Source: Rhytidiadelphus loreus
Lineage: Eukaryota > Streptophyta > Bryopsida > Hypnales > Hylocomiaceae
Assembly: GCA_947034895.1 (NCBI GenBank)
Contig: OX344765.1
Span: forward strand, 47,993,001-48,057,000
Direction of reading: 5' to 3'
Length of the DNA: 64,000 nucleotides
The stretch's first letter is position 1; each line of letters begins with the position of its first letter. The position numbers and the translations under genes are program-made. This document shows positions 36,101-49,098 of the stretch, one piece after another. The notes under the pieces were generated by a model that saw only the letters and a program-made list of their open reading frames with translations, did not search any database and was not told where the DNA came from.

Positions 36101-38195
36101 TTTGTGTGTTATGTGATGTGTGTTAGTATATGAGAATGAATGTGTGGAATTTGATGATGAATTTGGAGTGATGGAAATGCTAGTTGGTGGAAGTGTTATG
36201 TGGTGACAAACTTTTGATCAAGTGAATGAGGAAATTGTAATATGGTGATTTGTTCATCAAATGAATTTGATTAAATACGATGATATGTTCAGCTTACTTG
36301 GTCCTTTTGTGATGTATATGGATGCTCGTGGTTGTGAAATTGATTGAAGCAATGAAAGAATGAGTTGTAAATCCAAATAAAAAATTTGTGAAAATAAGTA
36401 AATGCAATTGCTGAATTCCAATTTGTGTATGTAGTGTCGTTGTAGTGTGAATGATGATTTCCAAGTTGGAATGTTGAATATTATTTGAATTAATTGAATG
36501 TTTTGTCCTAGTGGAGGCAAGTGAAAAATTGTGTGGCAAATGAGAGATTGTGTGTTTTAAAGTTGTGTTATCTAGTTAAGAAATGACTCTATTAGCATAG
36601 AAATTTCCTACTTGTTGTCTCCCTTGGAATGAACCTATTATACTAAATGGATAATTTCCAATGTGGTAATTATTCTCCTTCAACATCAATTTCCTCCAAT
36701 TTTTGAGAACTCCCAATTAATTCATTGTTAGTTGGTGGAATTGGAGAAAAAAGTGGTTGCAATTTTAAAACATTGGAAAAATTAATTGGTGAAAAAATCT
36801 ATAAAGTTTCTATTTGGAGTAAAAAAATAGAGAAAGAAAAACAAACTTGATACTTGAAAATTGGTTCAATAGGGGAATTACAAGGAAAATAGTGCTTGGA
36901 AAACTCAAAGAGTATCATGAATGTTGTTTTGGGTTGCCAAAATTCTTATAATTTATTGGTTGTAAAACTTGTATTTTTTGCAAATACTTAATTTTGTTTC
37001 TACCTTTCAATCACAAATCTTGTTGAATATTTAAACCTTATGAACAACATCTAGGTATATTTTGATTTTGCAATCTATATGTGAAAAGAAATAATCAACC
37101 AATACAAATGAATCCTACAAATGCCTACTCTTCATACTACACCACTCCTCCTATTATCCCCTAAAAAATACCAACCACGTGTTGCTAAGAAGCCAAAAGG
37201 GGGAGTTGAGAGAGAAATAAAATCAAAATGAGAGTTTCACTTAGGCAAATATGTTGTACATTGGTACAAATGTGGATACAAAAATGTACACATTTATGAA
37301 TATGGATACATAGAGGTATTTATACTTGTATAAATATGGATATGCACACACACAAATATAGATGTGGATTTGGTTGTTGATAAGGTGCTAATTATCCCAT
37401 ATCTTTTGGTGACAACTTGAATTGACACAAGTATTTGAAACCCTAGACTTTGGAAAATTAAATAAAAAAATTAGACAAAGGTATGGTTTGGCTTCAAATG
37501 TTGATTGAGGCTTTGGCACATTGGATGCTTAATGCTTTGAAGTTGATTAAATCAATTGCTAAATTTGCCATTGTAATTCTCACTTATGCCCTTCAAGGTT
37601 TTAAGATTCAAACTCTACTTTGCAATGATGATTTAAGACTATATTGCATTGAAAAGTCTCTTTTTTAGGAAGTTATGCTAACTAGAGTTGTAAGGCATCT
37701 TGCTATAGTTTTGTCATGTGATGGTATTGCTCAATTGAGTCCAATTAAATTACAATTTCTTTTAGTTTAGTTTGGAATATTCAATTCATTCAATAATTGA
37801 TATGTGTGTGGTTACAATTGAGTTGAATATTCAACAAATTATGGTTGAAATTGAAACCTCAACTAGAAAAGGTAATGAGCTATAACAACTCTTGCGTTGC
37901 TATTTTGCTTCATGATTTAATTCATTATATATAGTCTCAAAAGCACCATTTACACTCAATTTCAAGTAGGGAGACCAATTAATGTATAGGACCTATGTAC
38001 TATTCAAGGTAACTAGATTAAGTTATAGTTGAGTTTGGTTTCAACTCAATATGAGTGAATTTAATTACAAAATAAATGGAACCGTTTTTCAACTTAATTT
38101 TTTATTAATGTTAGATAAACAATAAGATTGATGCATTCATTGAATAATATAAGAAAGTTATAAAATGACAATCTAATTAAATGAAGGATTTTTCT
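33171..38195. other. AT-rich intergenic DNA with one GC-richer patch
   Basis: 34.83-35.30 kb is clearly richer in GC than its surroundings and has overlapping open frames on both strands, but none shows domain-like composition or a recognisable motif. It may be a captured fragment. 37.25-37.36 kb has loose tandem ATGGATACA/TGTACA units. The remainder is AT-rich without genes. Confidence 0.5.
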
Positions 38196-39090
38196 AAAGA
38201 TTTAACCCCTAAAGTCCCATTGTCCCTATGACGAACAAATTAAATTTTGGGTATGCTCCTATGTTCTCAATTTCTAGCATAATTTTTAGAAACTTTTTTT
38301 AAGATAGAAAAAAACATTAGCTCTTTGGTACCATAATTTTTATTTCAATTGGTTCCCAAGATCAAAAGTTGTGCCACATAAAGCTCAAAATGGTTGAGCC
38401 CGGCAACAAAACAAGACAAACTTAAAATAATTTTCGAATAAATTGTTTTCCATAGATTATACTTTTTTCTATATGAAAAAAGATTTGATTCATTCCATTT
38501 AGATGAGTGACGTGAAAGTTATGGATTGCAGGCAATCATAGCATCTTTTTGAAAAAATATTGTTTTAGGTTTGCTTTTGAACTCAATTTTCACAAATTAA
38601 AAAAAGAAAAGTTCCACATAGTTTGGTTTGTTTTCTAGAACAATCCTACCATTGGGATTAGTATGTTTTAATTCCACCTTAGAGTTATTAACACCATGGT
38701 TTTTTTTCTATCTTATACTTGCTTTGACTTCTTATTTTTTTAAAGAATAAAAATCACATTGTTGTTTTTAAAAATTTTCCTACCAAATTGCCAACTCTTT
38801 TCTTCAACATTAGAGATTTTAAAATCAAAATCTTCAGTGGAAATGTTTTAGGTTGAGAAGATTCAAAGTTAAATAATCTAATCACAAAAGGTGCCCCCCC
38901 CCCTTTTCTTCACATTAAACTCAAATATTTTGCAATCTATGGGGTCAAAGTTTCCAAAATTTTCAACACATTTTTATACTAATCTATTTAAAGATACTAC
39001 ACTTAGATATGCAAAAAAACAGTTTTAAAATTATTTTGCTCTTTAGAATAGAAATGCCAATTTTGAGTGTTTTTTTGATGAAAATAAAAT
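38196..39090 (-). mobile_element. R1 repeat copy, inverted
   Basis: Begins TTTAACCCCTAAAGTCCC, includes CTACCATTGGGATTAG, and ends with GAATAGAAATGCCAATTTTG and TTTTTTTGATGAAAAT. It pairs with the oppositely oriented copy at 39.59 kb across about 500 bp. Confidence 0.6.
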
Positions 39091-39586
39091 GCTTTTATGT
39101 CATAAGATGCATATAAGGCCTTGTAGCATAAAATAGCCTTATCCACATTCATTTTCTATTAGATCAAACCATAAGAATAAATTGTATGCAAAATGAGTTG
39201 TCTTCAAGACTAGTGGGATTTATGAGTCTACAAATGCATTCGTAGGAAAAGTGATGCAAAAGAAGTGTTGCAAAGGTTTGTATTTAGTGATAAAGAAAAT
39301 GATAGGATGCAAAGACAATAAGGTCACAAAGTGAAACTTCATAACCTTGTATAGCCTTGTAATTCTCTCTCCTCATGCCTTTGAAAAAATGTGTATACTA
39401 TCCTAAGATACCTCAGATTCTACAACTTAATACTAAAGAGGCTATAAACTAGAATAAAAAAACAACTTCAATAGGGCCCCTCCATATGGGAATGGTAAAG
39501 GGACCCAACAAAAATTAAGATTAAGTCTTATACATCAAATCCAACTCAAGGGATTCAATTTTCAAAAAATTATGAGGATAACATCT

Positions 39587-40530
39587 TCAAACCCTAAAGG
39601 ATTTCGACTATGTTTTCACCAAAAACGCTACAAGTATCAAATTTTAGAATTTTTTTTGTACACATGTAACTAGGATCATGTAGTACATTGGTTTGAGAAG
39701 TTGTGGAAAAAAATTTCAGAAATTTCCACTATGTAAATTGCAAGATATTAGCATTTGAAGTGACAAAAATCCTTTTTTGGGTTTTGCGAAAATTCGGGCA
39801 GCTGCACTTCTCAAGGTCACATTTGTATGAAAAAAAAAATCTAAAATGGTTGTAATTCTTTGAATTCATTCTTCAAGGTAAGTTGGCTATATGATTAAAA
39901 GAATTTAGATAATTTAGAATTGTACAACATATAGGAAAAAAAATAGTAAGTAGAAAAAAGTAGAGAATGATTCAAAATACTAAAATGTTAACAATTTATT
40001 TATGGAGTTGAAAAATGACAATACCAATGGTTGTAATGTTGTAATAAACAATCTACACCTAATGTTTTGATTTTTTTCCCAAAAATATTGAAAATTGAGC
40101 TAAATAAAGGACTTCAAAGTTTATTGTAGAGTAGAGATTCCATAACTACCCACAAACTACCCACAACTAAAACTCCTTAGAAATTTCATCTCATTAATCA
40201 AAATGGAAATATATATCAAAATGATTCAAAGCTATATCTATCTATCTAGAGAACTAAATAATTTCAAATTTTTATTTCTTAAAAAAATGATTTAAAAAAA
40301 AGTTTTTTTGCTACCTAGGCTTCCCACTGAACAATGAAAACTACATATCATACAATAACTTTTTAACCATGTACTTAAAATTTATGAAAATTGTTGGGCC
40401 TTAAAAGCTAATCCTGAAGAAAACATTATATAAAAATTTCAAAGAAAAGAAAAGAATCCATTTATAATGAGTTGCCCCAAATTGCTATGTTGCCAAAAAA
40501 CACAATTTAATCCTTTAGAGGTTAATACTC
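39587..40530 (+). mobile_element. R1 repeat copy, the most complete in this orientation
   Basis: From AAACCCTAAAGGATTTCGAC and TTTTCACCAAAAACGCT, through TTGCAAGATATTAGCATTTG, ACAACATATAGGAAAAAAA and GATTCCATAACTACCCAC, to TGCTATGTTGCCAAAAAACA and a CCTTTAGAGGTTAA terminus. No ORF. I used it as the reference copy. Confidence 0.65.
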
Positions 40531-40799
40531 AATTGCAATCCAACTTTTTGATATCATTCTCCATATCTCTTAGTGATGAATCTGTCAAGTCAACTTTCAT
40601 ATTTCAAATCACAATTTGAATGTGTCATTTTTGTATTGGAAAGTTTGTAAGAATTTTTATACAAAGGCAAAAACTCTTCCTTGATTGGTCATTTGTACTA
40701 TACAATGTTTCACTGTACTGTACAATGCTTCACAATGCCTATGTAAGAAAGATTCTCAAATCCAAGTTTAAGCTATACTTCAAAGTCCTAAATGCCATT

Positions 40800-40812
40800 G
40801 AGGGGGGGGGGG
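40800..40812. repeat. Guanine homopolymer
   Basis: A run of about a dozen G, possibly length-variable, at the edge between R1-rich DNA and the GC-richer region that leads into the MULE-like cluster. Confidence 0.85.
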
Positions 40813-41370
40813 GACGAGTTGCCAAGGTGTAAAAAAATGTTGGTTATAATTCACAGGGTAATAATTCATTATTTTTATGTTTACGTTGTCTGTACTTAAG
40901 ATTCGCCAGGGTTGTTTGTACCCAGGTAAGAGGGCGACTTCAGTCAGTTCGTTCAAATCCGAACATGAAGTGTCATTCAAAAAGGTTTGGTGGCAGCAAT
41001 AGAACAGTGAACATTGCTGTCACTGGCACCTATCTAAAACTCTACCACACAATCTCACAAACACTGCAGAAGTCCCAACTTAGAAAGACAGTCCGGCGCC
41101 TGCAAAAAGGCCGGGAGTCAGAGACAGGCTAGATACCAAAGTCAGGCCAAACCTAGTTGCACACAACCCACCGCAATGTCTTCCTGACAAACTTGGCACA
41201 TTCAACAGGTCTCTCTCTCTCTCTGCATTGGAAACTGTACAGACAACAAAGAAATAATATTAAATTTTTGTGATGTTGTGTTATTGATCTTATTTATGCC
41301 ATGAATATAAAATTCAAGGAATGTCCATACATAAACATAAACAAGTAGCTACACTATGATTAGCTCTGTT

Positions 41371-41531
41371 CCTGTAGCATTGGCACACTTTTCAAGTAAG
41401 GTACCTACTCAAGCTTCATCACTCAAGCTTCTTCCTCACATGTAGCTTCTACTGTAGCATTCGTACACTTCTCAAGTAAGGTACCTACTCAAGCTTCCTC
41501 ACTCAAGTTTCCTCACATGTAGCTTCTTCCG
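41371..41531. repeat. Tandem duplication, about 85-bp unit, two copies
   Basis: The unit CTGTAGCATT...CACTTYTCAAGTAAGGTACC...CTCACATGTAGCTTCT occurs twice in direct succession, with few substitutions and a small length change. Confidence 0.85.
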
Positions 41532-41659
41532 ATGCAAAGCCTCCTTTCCTGCGGTCCAGAGCCAATAAATAAGTATGAATAATTTATTTTTCAGAATGGC
41601 ACAACAGAATTCACCGTCTAACTTACACTCTCCCTGTAATAGTTGACAGGAGCAAAGGA

Positions 41660-41725
41660 AATATCTAAGACACGGGACACCCATAATCACCATTGACCCA
41701 AAATCCACACCCTAAAACCCTAGAC
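41660..41725. mobile_element. Terminal fragment of the MULE-like family
   Basis: GGGACACCCATAATCACCA followed by TTGACCCAAAATCCACA matches the right-hand inner arm of the element at 41.77-42.19 kb (GGGACTCCCATAATTGCCA, then ATGACCCCAAAAATCTACA). It suggests a further, partly deleted element to the left. Confidence 0.5.
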
Positions 41726-41770
41726 AACAGGAGGAGGGTTGTAGACCACCTCAACATTTACTCCATGTTT

Positions 41771-42190
41771 CAGTGTCGGTTATGCACCTCCCTAACTTTG
41801 GCATAAGGTGTTCAAATAATGCGTTCTTTGGTGCATCGGGAAGCTGCTTTCGTTTGCTAATAAGAAAATATAAAAAATTGACCAACAGTAACTACTATAC
41901 TCATTGGCAAAAGGGCCTACCTTACTGTTCAAAAAGGGAGTGCAGGCGTCATTTGCTCACTGTTTTTTCTCCAACCCCTTGGGATCTGATAAGTGTGCAG
42001 ATCCACCTAGATGTTTTTCGCTTGCTGGTGGTCGGTTAAATTGTGTGCTGGTTGCCTAGAGCTTGCACAATTCTCCTGGTTCACAGTCAGCAAGAATGAT
42101 CGATCAGAGCCTCCAGATGAAGCCTGTAAGTAAGTAGGGACTCCCATAATTGCCAATGACCCCAAAAATCTACACATTGTTAACCCCAAT
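41771..42190. mobile_element. MULE-like long-TIR element, second copy
   Basis: The left arm has GTGTCGGTT, GCGTTCTTTGGTGCATCGG, CTTTCGTTTGCTAATAAGAA and CATTGGCAAAAGGGCCTACC. The right arm is the inverse of the inner end (AAGTAGGGACTCCCATAAT, then GCCAATGACCCCAAA). Between them lie about 200 bp of moderately GC-rich DNA with no clear ORF. Same family as the element at 42.53-43.26 kb. Confidence 0.55.
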
Positions 42191-42532
42191 GAAATTATTA
42201 AGCATTGCAGGGACCAGGGGGTGTCATACAAGCATGTAGACAAATATTTTGCAATTCCTAGGCTACAAGAATCATTATGTGGATTGCCTGTCAGATTTAG
42301 GCATTACATGCACTTTGTTTAATCTACAAATGCCCATGCAAGATAATTTGGGTGAATTGCATGGTTTAATTGCTAAGTTTAGGAAGCTTCAAGGAAAGAA
42401 ACACCATACACCAACAGAAAGTAGAAATCGTGACATACATTTCCTGAATGAAATAAGTACGTTCTGAAAGTTACTATAATCAACTATTAGTTTTCAAAGC
42501 GGGTTTTTTATTTTCAGATTGGCTTAAATATT

Positions 42533-43255
42533 AAGTGTCGGTTTAAGGGCATTTATTGACAAAACTTTGAGAAGTCATAACTTTTGCATACTTTATCCAC
42601 ATAACGTATTCTTTGTTGCGTAGGAACCTTCTTTCATTTGCTCACAAGAACACATAAATGTTGACCAAGAACTACGCTCAGTCCCCAAAGTGTCGATTGC
42701 TTTTGGGTGTCCCTACCTGAGAGAAAATGGGAGAACTTGGAGTGCGTGTCAGAGCTCCTGCTCAATCTCTCGACCATGTCGGCCTGACCTGTCGCCCTGG
42801 AAATCGACGACACGGAACACAACAAGCTCGGCCATCGAACGGAGCTCCGGCACTGTCTTTGAGAACTCGAGCTGCAACAGCAGCACCAGTTGTTGGAGTT
42901 GCCAAGTCCTGCCAACGACAAGCCCCAAAGCCGAACCTCCGACGAACTAAGTCTTGAAAAGTGCACGCCAAGCCGCAATTCCGGGGACTAGCTCTCAGAC
43001 TTCTGTCGACATCTGTCGATTGCAGACGACAGATTGTGCACAGAAGGTAGGGACAGCCAAAATCAATCGCCACTTTCGGCGCTGTGAGCACAATTACTTT
43101 TGTTCGACTGATCAAATTTTTATTAATGTTCTTGTTAGCAAATGAAAGTGATTTCCAACGCACCAAAGAACGTGTTATTCGGAGACCGTACGCAAAAATT
43201 AGGAAGATTCAAAGTCAAAGTTTTATTGATAAATGACCGACAGCCAACACTTAAA
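42533..43255. mobile_element. MULE-like element with about 200-bp TIRs and a GC-rich insert
   Basis: The arms at 42,533-42,717 and about 43,047-43,255 are imperfect inverse copies. Shared inner ends are TTTTGGGTGTCCCTACCT and TTTTGGCTGTCCCTACCT. Shared outer parts are CGTATTCTTTGTTGCGT / CACGTTCTTTGGTGCGT, CTTTCATTTGCTCACAAGAA / CTTTCATTTGCTAACAAGAA and TTAAGTGT. The enclosed 330 bp are much richer in GC than the arms and open on the plus strand (42,727-42,957) and on the minus strand (42,762-43,166), as in Pack-MULEs that carry captured host exons. I could not identify the donor gene or a clean 9-bp target duplication. A foldback element of another class is the alternative. Confidence 0.65.
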
Positions 43256-43664
43256 AACCTCAGATGTTTAGATGATTTACATCGTTCCCGCCATCAAAGA
43301 TTTTAGGTTGGCAAAGTCAAAGATTTATATGTTTTCATACACTTATCTAGGATTTTAGCGGAGAGATTATGGGTGTCCTTATATAACTGTGAAGATGTAG
43401 ACTATTAGAACCCTCATTTGAAAACACCAATGCAGCAGCCACCGCAGAAGGAAAGAAAAAGTCTCACCTGTTTTCAAAGTCACCGACACGTGAAGATTTG
43501 GAGTTCCAGAGTCATCGAATTTCTGACAAAAAGAATACAAGTGAAACTTGTAACTCGCGTAGATTGTGTACAACTACTCTAAAGCAAAGAGTCAATGATT
43601 GCACGTATTACAGAAAAGATCTAACATCAAGACTGTAGTACCACACTCCAAATAATGAATTTGA

Positions 43665-43811
43665 CGAGGAAGAGCACTTTCCAACGAGTTTGCTCAATAC
43701 GAAGGTGTTGTGGCCGAGGTCAGCAAGATGGCTTTTGCCAACAAGGTGCCCACAAAGCCGGATTGGGTTGAGTACAAGCTAACTAAATCTGCTTATGATG
43801 CCCCCATGTAG
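43665..43811 (+). pseudogene. Orphan C-terminal exon-like fragment
   Basis: After a TGA at 43,662 the frame is open for 48 codons to a TAG at 43,809. The peptide includes FAQYEGVVAEVSKMAF and NKVPTKPDWVEYKL. Its amino-acid usage (balanced charged and aromatic residues, no low complexity) and GC-richer codons look like a real protein end. There is no start codon or convincing acceptor upstream, and the surrounding DNA contains element arms. I do not recognise the family. It is probably a captured or decayed gene end. Confidence 0.4.
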
Positions 43812-44346
43812 CAGACAAGTTCCTGCGCTGAATAAAAAAACTAGACCTCGACTAACCGAGGCTAACAGAGCGCCACACTAAGACCCGTCACATTTTCCAG
43901 TAGACATAGAAACGGGAAAAACCATATTAATTGAGGTCAGGAACATCCAGAAAAACGTACCTGATCAAATGACATCCATTTAAGTTTGAAATCCCACGTG
44001 TGTTAGGAGGGCTCCACCCATTAGCTTCAACGGCACACAGTTATCTCTCCAAATGCGGAAGAAATTGACACTGGTTTGATATAAAAGTGCTCTCACTCAC
44101 CACTTAATTGAAAGTACTTTCATATTGAATTGAAAGCATGAACAAAACCGGAACGTTGAAAATCTTCATCAGTTTTATTAGCACATGGGCACTTTACAAA
44201 GAAGCCTGAAACATCTTACAAAATATGCACAACCACTACTTTCACTGCTCAATTCCATTCTGTTGAGACTTGGAAAGCGGTATCAACCCAAACAATATGC
44301 CACTGGCCAGTTTCGAGCTTAAAGTCGAGAAGTTGGAAGCTCTACT

Positions 44347-47300
44347 TCACGCTAGCGGTATGGAGTCACCTGAAACTCCTTGGTCAGCCAACTTATTGCC
44401 AGAATCAAACCCTTTGTGCGTCTGTTGGTACTTGCTCAGAAGGTGCTCACCACTTGTCATGGGTGGATATCTACAGAAAACAGGAGGTTATCAGCTTTCA
44501 CAGAATCACAAACGCAAGCAAAAGATTGATTAAGTTACTCTATAGAAGTTTGATCAACCAACAGTTTGTGGACTCAAAGGTAGCTCCAATGATTTGTCCT
44601 AATAGTGCGTGTGACACTACTTTACCAAAGTCACTATTTGAATTAGTAGAGGTTGAAATAATACCATATTGTACCAATTTACACAAAAATAAAATTTTGT
44701 GGAGACAATAATTATCAAGGTGACGCTAATTCCCACCCCCCTTCACTATTAGGACAAATCGGTGTACAGCACTATATGATGAAGGTAGCTGTAAGATTAA
44801 AAGGTTAAATCAATAGTAGGTGCACGGAAAGCTTAGTGCGTCCCTACACATTCTATGGTATGTAGGAAGCCGCCTAAATAATATCAATAATTCCATGGGT
44901 GAAGAAATACACTTGTGCAAATCTCTCAATATCCCTCTTCTATTCCAACAAAGATAATGCACACAAAAGCAAGCAATGCAGCAAAACACGGAAGGTCTCC
45001 ACTCTCTATTCTCCAACCGTTGCTGGGACTTGACGGATCAAAATTGGAAGACTCAAGCAGGGACAGAAACTCGTAAGGTGAATCAAAAGGGCATTCTCTG
45101 CATAGTTAAAAAAGAACGGAACCACATAAAGGTCACCACTTACTTGGGAGGATTGTCCTCAGAACAGCAGGTTGGAAGACATTCTACCCAGCAGTCATAA
45201 TTGGGCTCAAAGAAGAAGGGTATCTGGAATTCAATCAGTAAGAGGAAAGTGAGCAATTTCCAGGTGACGAGGTCACATACTTTCGAGATTCTAAGAAAAG
45301 TTGATTGAAAAATGAGCCAACGAAGGAGCGATATTTAAAATATGGAAAATTACCGAGTATCGTTCGACGCCCAGTTTATTTATCACTCGATGAAGGGTTG
45401 AACTGCAGCCACAAAAGCAGTGGAACTGTAAGGTACAAGGATTCTACAAACTACGCCAAGCACATTTCAGTTCCAAAAAGGGAATCCTGCTAAAAGTTTT
45501 ACATGAAGAGAGTTCAGCATTCATGAGAAGAAAGTATTACCGAAAGAGTCCGTTACTCCACCTCTCAAGCATGTCTCCCAGATTCACAATGTAAGCCCTG
45601 AAGACAAACGACAATGACACTCGTCAAAACAGTCAAGTCACACAAGAGCAACTTCCAATAGTTGAAAAGGAGAATCAGGACCTTGATTTATGTCACGTAC
45701 CCCTTCATTGGTGGAACCTCCTCCCACACCTGAGGCACTGCATCTTTATCCCTACATATCTGTTGGTGGCATCCCAAATGTACTGTTAAACCAGTTACAT
45801 CATTTATGTTCAACATCGCCACATGTGGGGACAATTGCGATAGACGATAAGCAGACAATATAGCAGGAGCTTGAGAGCTTCACATCCACTTATTAGGAAA
45901 TCATGTGCAACAAAGTACAAGGAGGCACTATTTTCCAATCGTCAGTAAGATGCATGGAAAGTTGGATCTCCTGTAGGACCAAGAAGCCCAAATTGGGCCT
46001 CATGTTCTATTTAGCAGTTTTGAGGTCTTTTAGGTGATGATTTTTCGTCCAATTTCATTTCTTTATTGACCAACACGTGCACTACTCTTCACTGATTCTA
46101 GTGATACAATAATTTGAGTTCTATGTTTGTCACAATATCATCAAAAGAGTTGGTCATTTAATAGCCATAAATCCTTGGGATCTTTACGAATAAAGTGCTC
46201 TCAAACAATATGTGATAGTTTTGAACCTGGAGGCCAGGCACGCCGTCCGTAGCAAGAAGAGTAATTAAGCCATAATCAGAATGAGCACCCGTTCCGTATA
46301 TTCCAAGCTCGATGTTCGATTTCTCCGCTGCATATCCCAAGTTTCTCTGTAAGGAGAATTATTTGACCTCATTTCGACCAAGAATTCTAAACAAGTTGAA
46401 AGCAGCTGAACGAAGCACAAATCTTGAACTCCTAGTTGTGGAACAAACCACGTTGTACTATGTTACCACATGTGACAAGGTCAGGCCGAGAAGTGGGACT
46501 GACCAGAATAATGGAGGAGTCGCAGAGTGGCCATGGGATCATCAGTGATGCCCGGCTTCTCGAAGTACATTTCTTCTAGGTTGAGTGCTAACGCAATCAA
46601 TCGAGACACACTTTTCGACAACTTCCTGCAATTTAAACTTGGTGACTATTTATGCCACAACGATATTCTCAGCAACGTCGAGAGACCCAGCATCCTGCAT
46701 CTCTCACCAGCTTAACCCTCCGTGTCCATGCTAAAATAGAAATATCATTAGCCAATTATAGTAACTTTCAAGTATATTTCTATTGTTCATAATTGTGGGT
46801 GTCAAGACTGGAAAGTAGAGTAGGTTTTCAAAAGGCTGGGTATTGAAAATTCTCTCTTCTTTCAAGGAGGGCCGACCAACAAACAAAACCGAGGGTTTCA
46901 CAAAAATCAGCCAATAGGGCAAGATTTTGACCATCTTCTTTGGTTTTGGCATCCTCCTAGTTGTAAGTCTCTGTCCTTTGCTTCCTCCTGTTGTGCCTCT
47001 TCCCGTTCCCCTTGTACATCTTGTGATCGAGCATTCTAAAGCATCAGAGCTTCATACTTGGTTCCTTGTCCTAGGGTGCCACATGTCTTAACCAATATTT
47101 GAAAACATAAACCAACTTCCAATCTTGACGCCCACAAATGTAAGATACGATTTCTTCTTTTTACAGGGTAATTGGAATATTCTGTTACCTTCCTGGAAGC
47201 TCCCTCACTAATTAATTTCAGCTCATATAGATATGGAAGCAACCACTTTTAACTAATAGGACGCTTTGGGGATAATGCATACAGACCACAAAAAATGTGC

Positions 47301-49098
47301 ATTGGTAACTTACGTGAGCTCGCTGTGGTAATGGTCCATGGTCTTCTGCCATCCTGGTAACACATCTGCATCCCCCAGAAATTCAGCATTCTAAACTGGT
47401 TGCCAGGGAAGTGCCATTGTCACCTATCCAACGACCACTAACTCCAAGTTCATCACACCTAGAGATTCTTGGGACTCGCCCAAGGTAAGTGTTAGAATTT
47501 ACCTGAGGAAGGATACTGATTAGGCCCATGCAGAGGTTTCTTTGAGCGTGGATCACTCTCCGGGACAGACACCCCAATGTAGTAACCCTCCTTTGAATCC
47601 CCTGTTCAGAGAATCACCAATCATTGTCACCTTTGTTACAAGAAGAGGATCATTATTAGAATAATATTATTATTCCACCAGTAACAGAAGCAGGATACTA
47701 TGGTTAGCTACTCTGCTAGCAATTAAGTCTCGGCAGGAGACCACAGCGACGCTGATATAATGGCGAATTGATATCTGCGTGCGAATGTAAAGCAAGTATA
47801 TCCTGTGACCGACAACCACCAACGGGAAAGCCAAGAATGATGGTAACCAAGTTTCTAAGATGAGGCATAAAAGGAAAAATGTCAACCGACAAGACATCCC
47901 CATTGTTTCGTGAGCAATAGCACTATTTCTTTCGATCAGTCTTCTCAACAGTGTTCCATTCAATAGAGCTGCCTATTCACTTAACAATGCTACTATTTTG
48001 CATTACAAAGATTGTGAAAGTCTTATGTACAACTGATACCATTCTTTGCAAGAATTGCTCTAATTAGGGAAATTACTCAAGGTCCAAAATCTCTCTCGTA
48101 TCAAATGGATATGGAAGATGAGTGTCACCTTTAGATTGCGTATCTGGGTCCAGAATCTCCTCCTCAAATGGTGTGTAACCACGATGATTTTTATCATGAA
48201 TCACCTTCTGCTTCTCCTCCAAGGGTAGAGAGAAAAACTTCTTGCTCTGTGCAAAGACTTCCTCTAGAAACTCCGGGGCTATACCATGGTTCACCAGATA
48301 GAAAAATCCTGAGGTCACACACGCCTACACAAATGCACAACAATAATTCACAGACTGCACATAAAAACCAAGACCCCAGGGAGCCCGAAACCGAAACCCT
48401 AATATTTGGAGAATAATTCAACCTGGAACCCCGTGTGACCCTGGATCCAGACACAGCCTAATCAATAGTTGCACTCAAATTTCCAAATTGAGATTTTGCA
48501 CTCAAAATCTCAACCAAATGTTTTGAGTGATATCTTGTTGGAAAGCTACTGCAAAATGTGTGCTTCTCATGAGGTATAAAATGCCTCTTAACTTGATGTA
48601 TTGAGATCACTGCAAGCAATCAAAGGTGCGTAGGGATATGACAGTCGATTACACACTACACAGAGAGCCAACAAGCATATCCATTTTAAAAATTCCTTCC
48701 TCATTTCTGGGCCAAATAATGCAAGTGAAAGCTTTGTTGGAATGCTATGAACATTACACTTCAAACAAACCAACACCCTCGTTCTGATCATTCAAATCAC
48801 AGCGATCAATTGCAGTTCTCTGGTTAATGTTCAGATGACCTGCCTATCCCGTATGAAAGAAATGCAAGATGCCATAAACATCGTCAAAATCCGTGGCTAT
48901 GACCACCATCTGCAAACCGAAAATCCGGGTGACCTAAAGAACCCCAAACAAATTTAACCGAAACTGACATGATTTAGAACGAAATAGAGACTGGAAAGGA
49001 GCGTTTCTTACCTCCCGCACTCGAGCTGCAGTGGCGAGCTTGTCGGGAGAGGCCATGTCGATGCACTCCAACGCCTGTTGAGCTCCGTCCACCCCCAT
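44347..49098 (-). CDS. 2-oxoglutarate/Fe(II)-dependent dioxygenase (At1g35190-like), eleven exons
   Basis: Exons in transcript order: 49098-49012, 48324-48129, 47601-47503, 47365-47314, 46625-46504, 46327-46227, 45759-45701, 45597-45541, 45402-45354, 45223-45144, 44470-44347. All introns are GT-AG and all phases close, giving 341 residues and a TGA stop. The first in-frame ATG is used. The N-terminal DIOX_N region has CGFFY-like SGFFYLVNHGI, LPLEEKQKV, HRGYTPFEEE and KEGYYIGVSVP. The jelly-roll oxygenase core has the iron triad H201-x-D203 (GAHSDYG) and H262 (STLHRV), and R272-x-S274 (ERYS) for binding 2-oxoglutarate. VNLGDMLERWSNGLF and FFFEPNYDC are also typical. The length matches the family (about 330-350). 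These are cytosolic enzymes that oxidise small metabolites using 2-oxoglutarate and oxygen. The substrate of this subfamily is not evident from the sequence. Confidence 0.94.

Noticed and set aside
40905..40975. T-arm-like GTTCAAATCC with flanking TTCG/CGAA
   Set aside because: No matching acceptor stem, D-arm or anticodon arm could be drawn, so not a tRNA gene.
41150..41225. Minus-strand peptide tail VECAKFVRKTLRWVVCN ending in TAG
   Set aside because: Looks coding-like but only about 17-20 codons, preceded by a GA microsatellite. Too short to support.
47036..47963. Minus-strand ORFs within dioxygenase introns
   Set aside because: The spliced model is complete and in phase without them. 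They read through splice sites.
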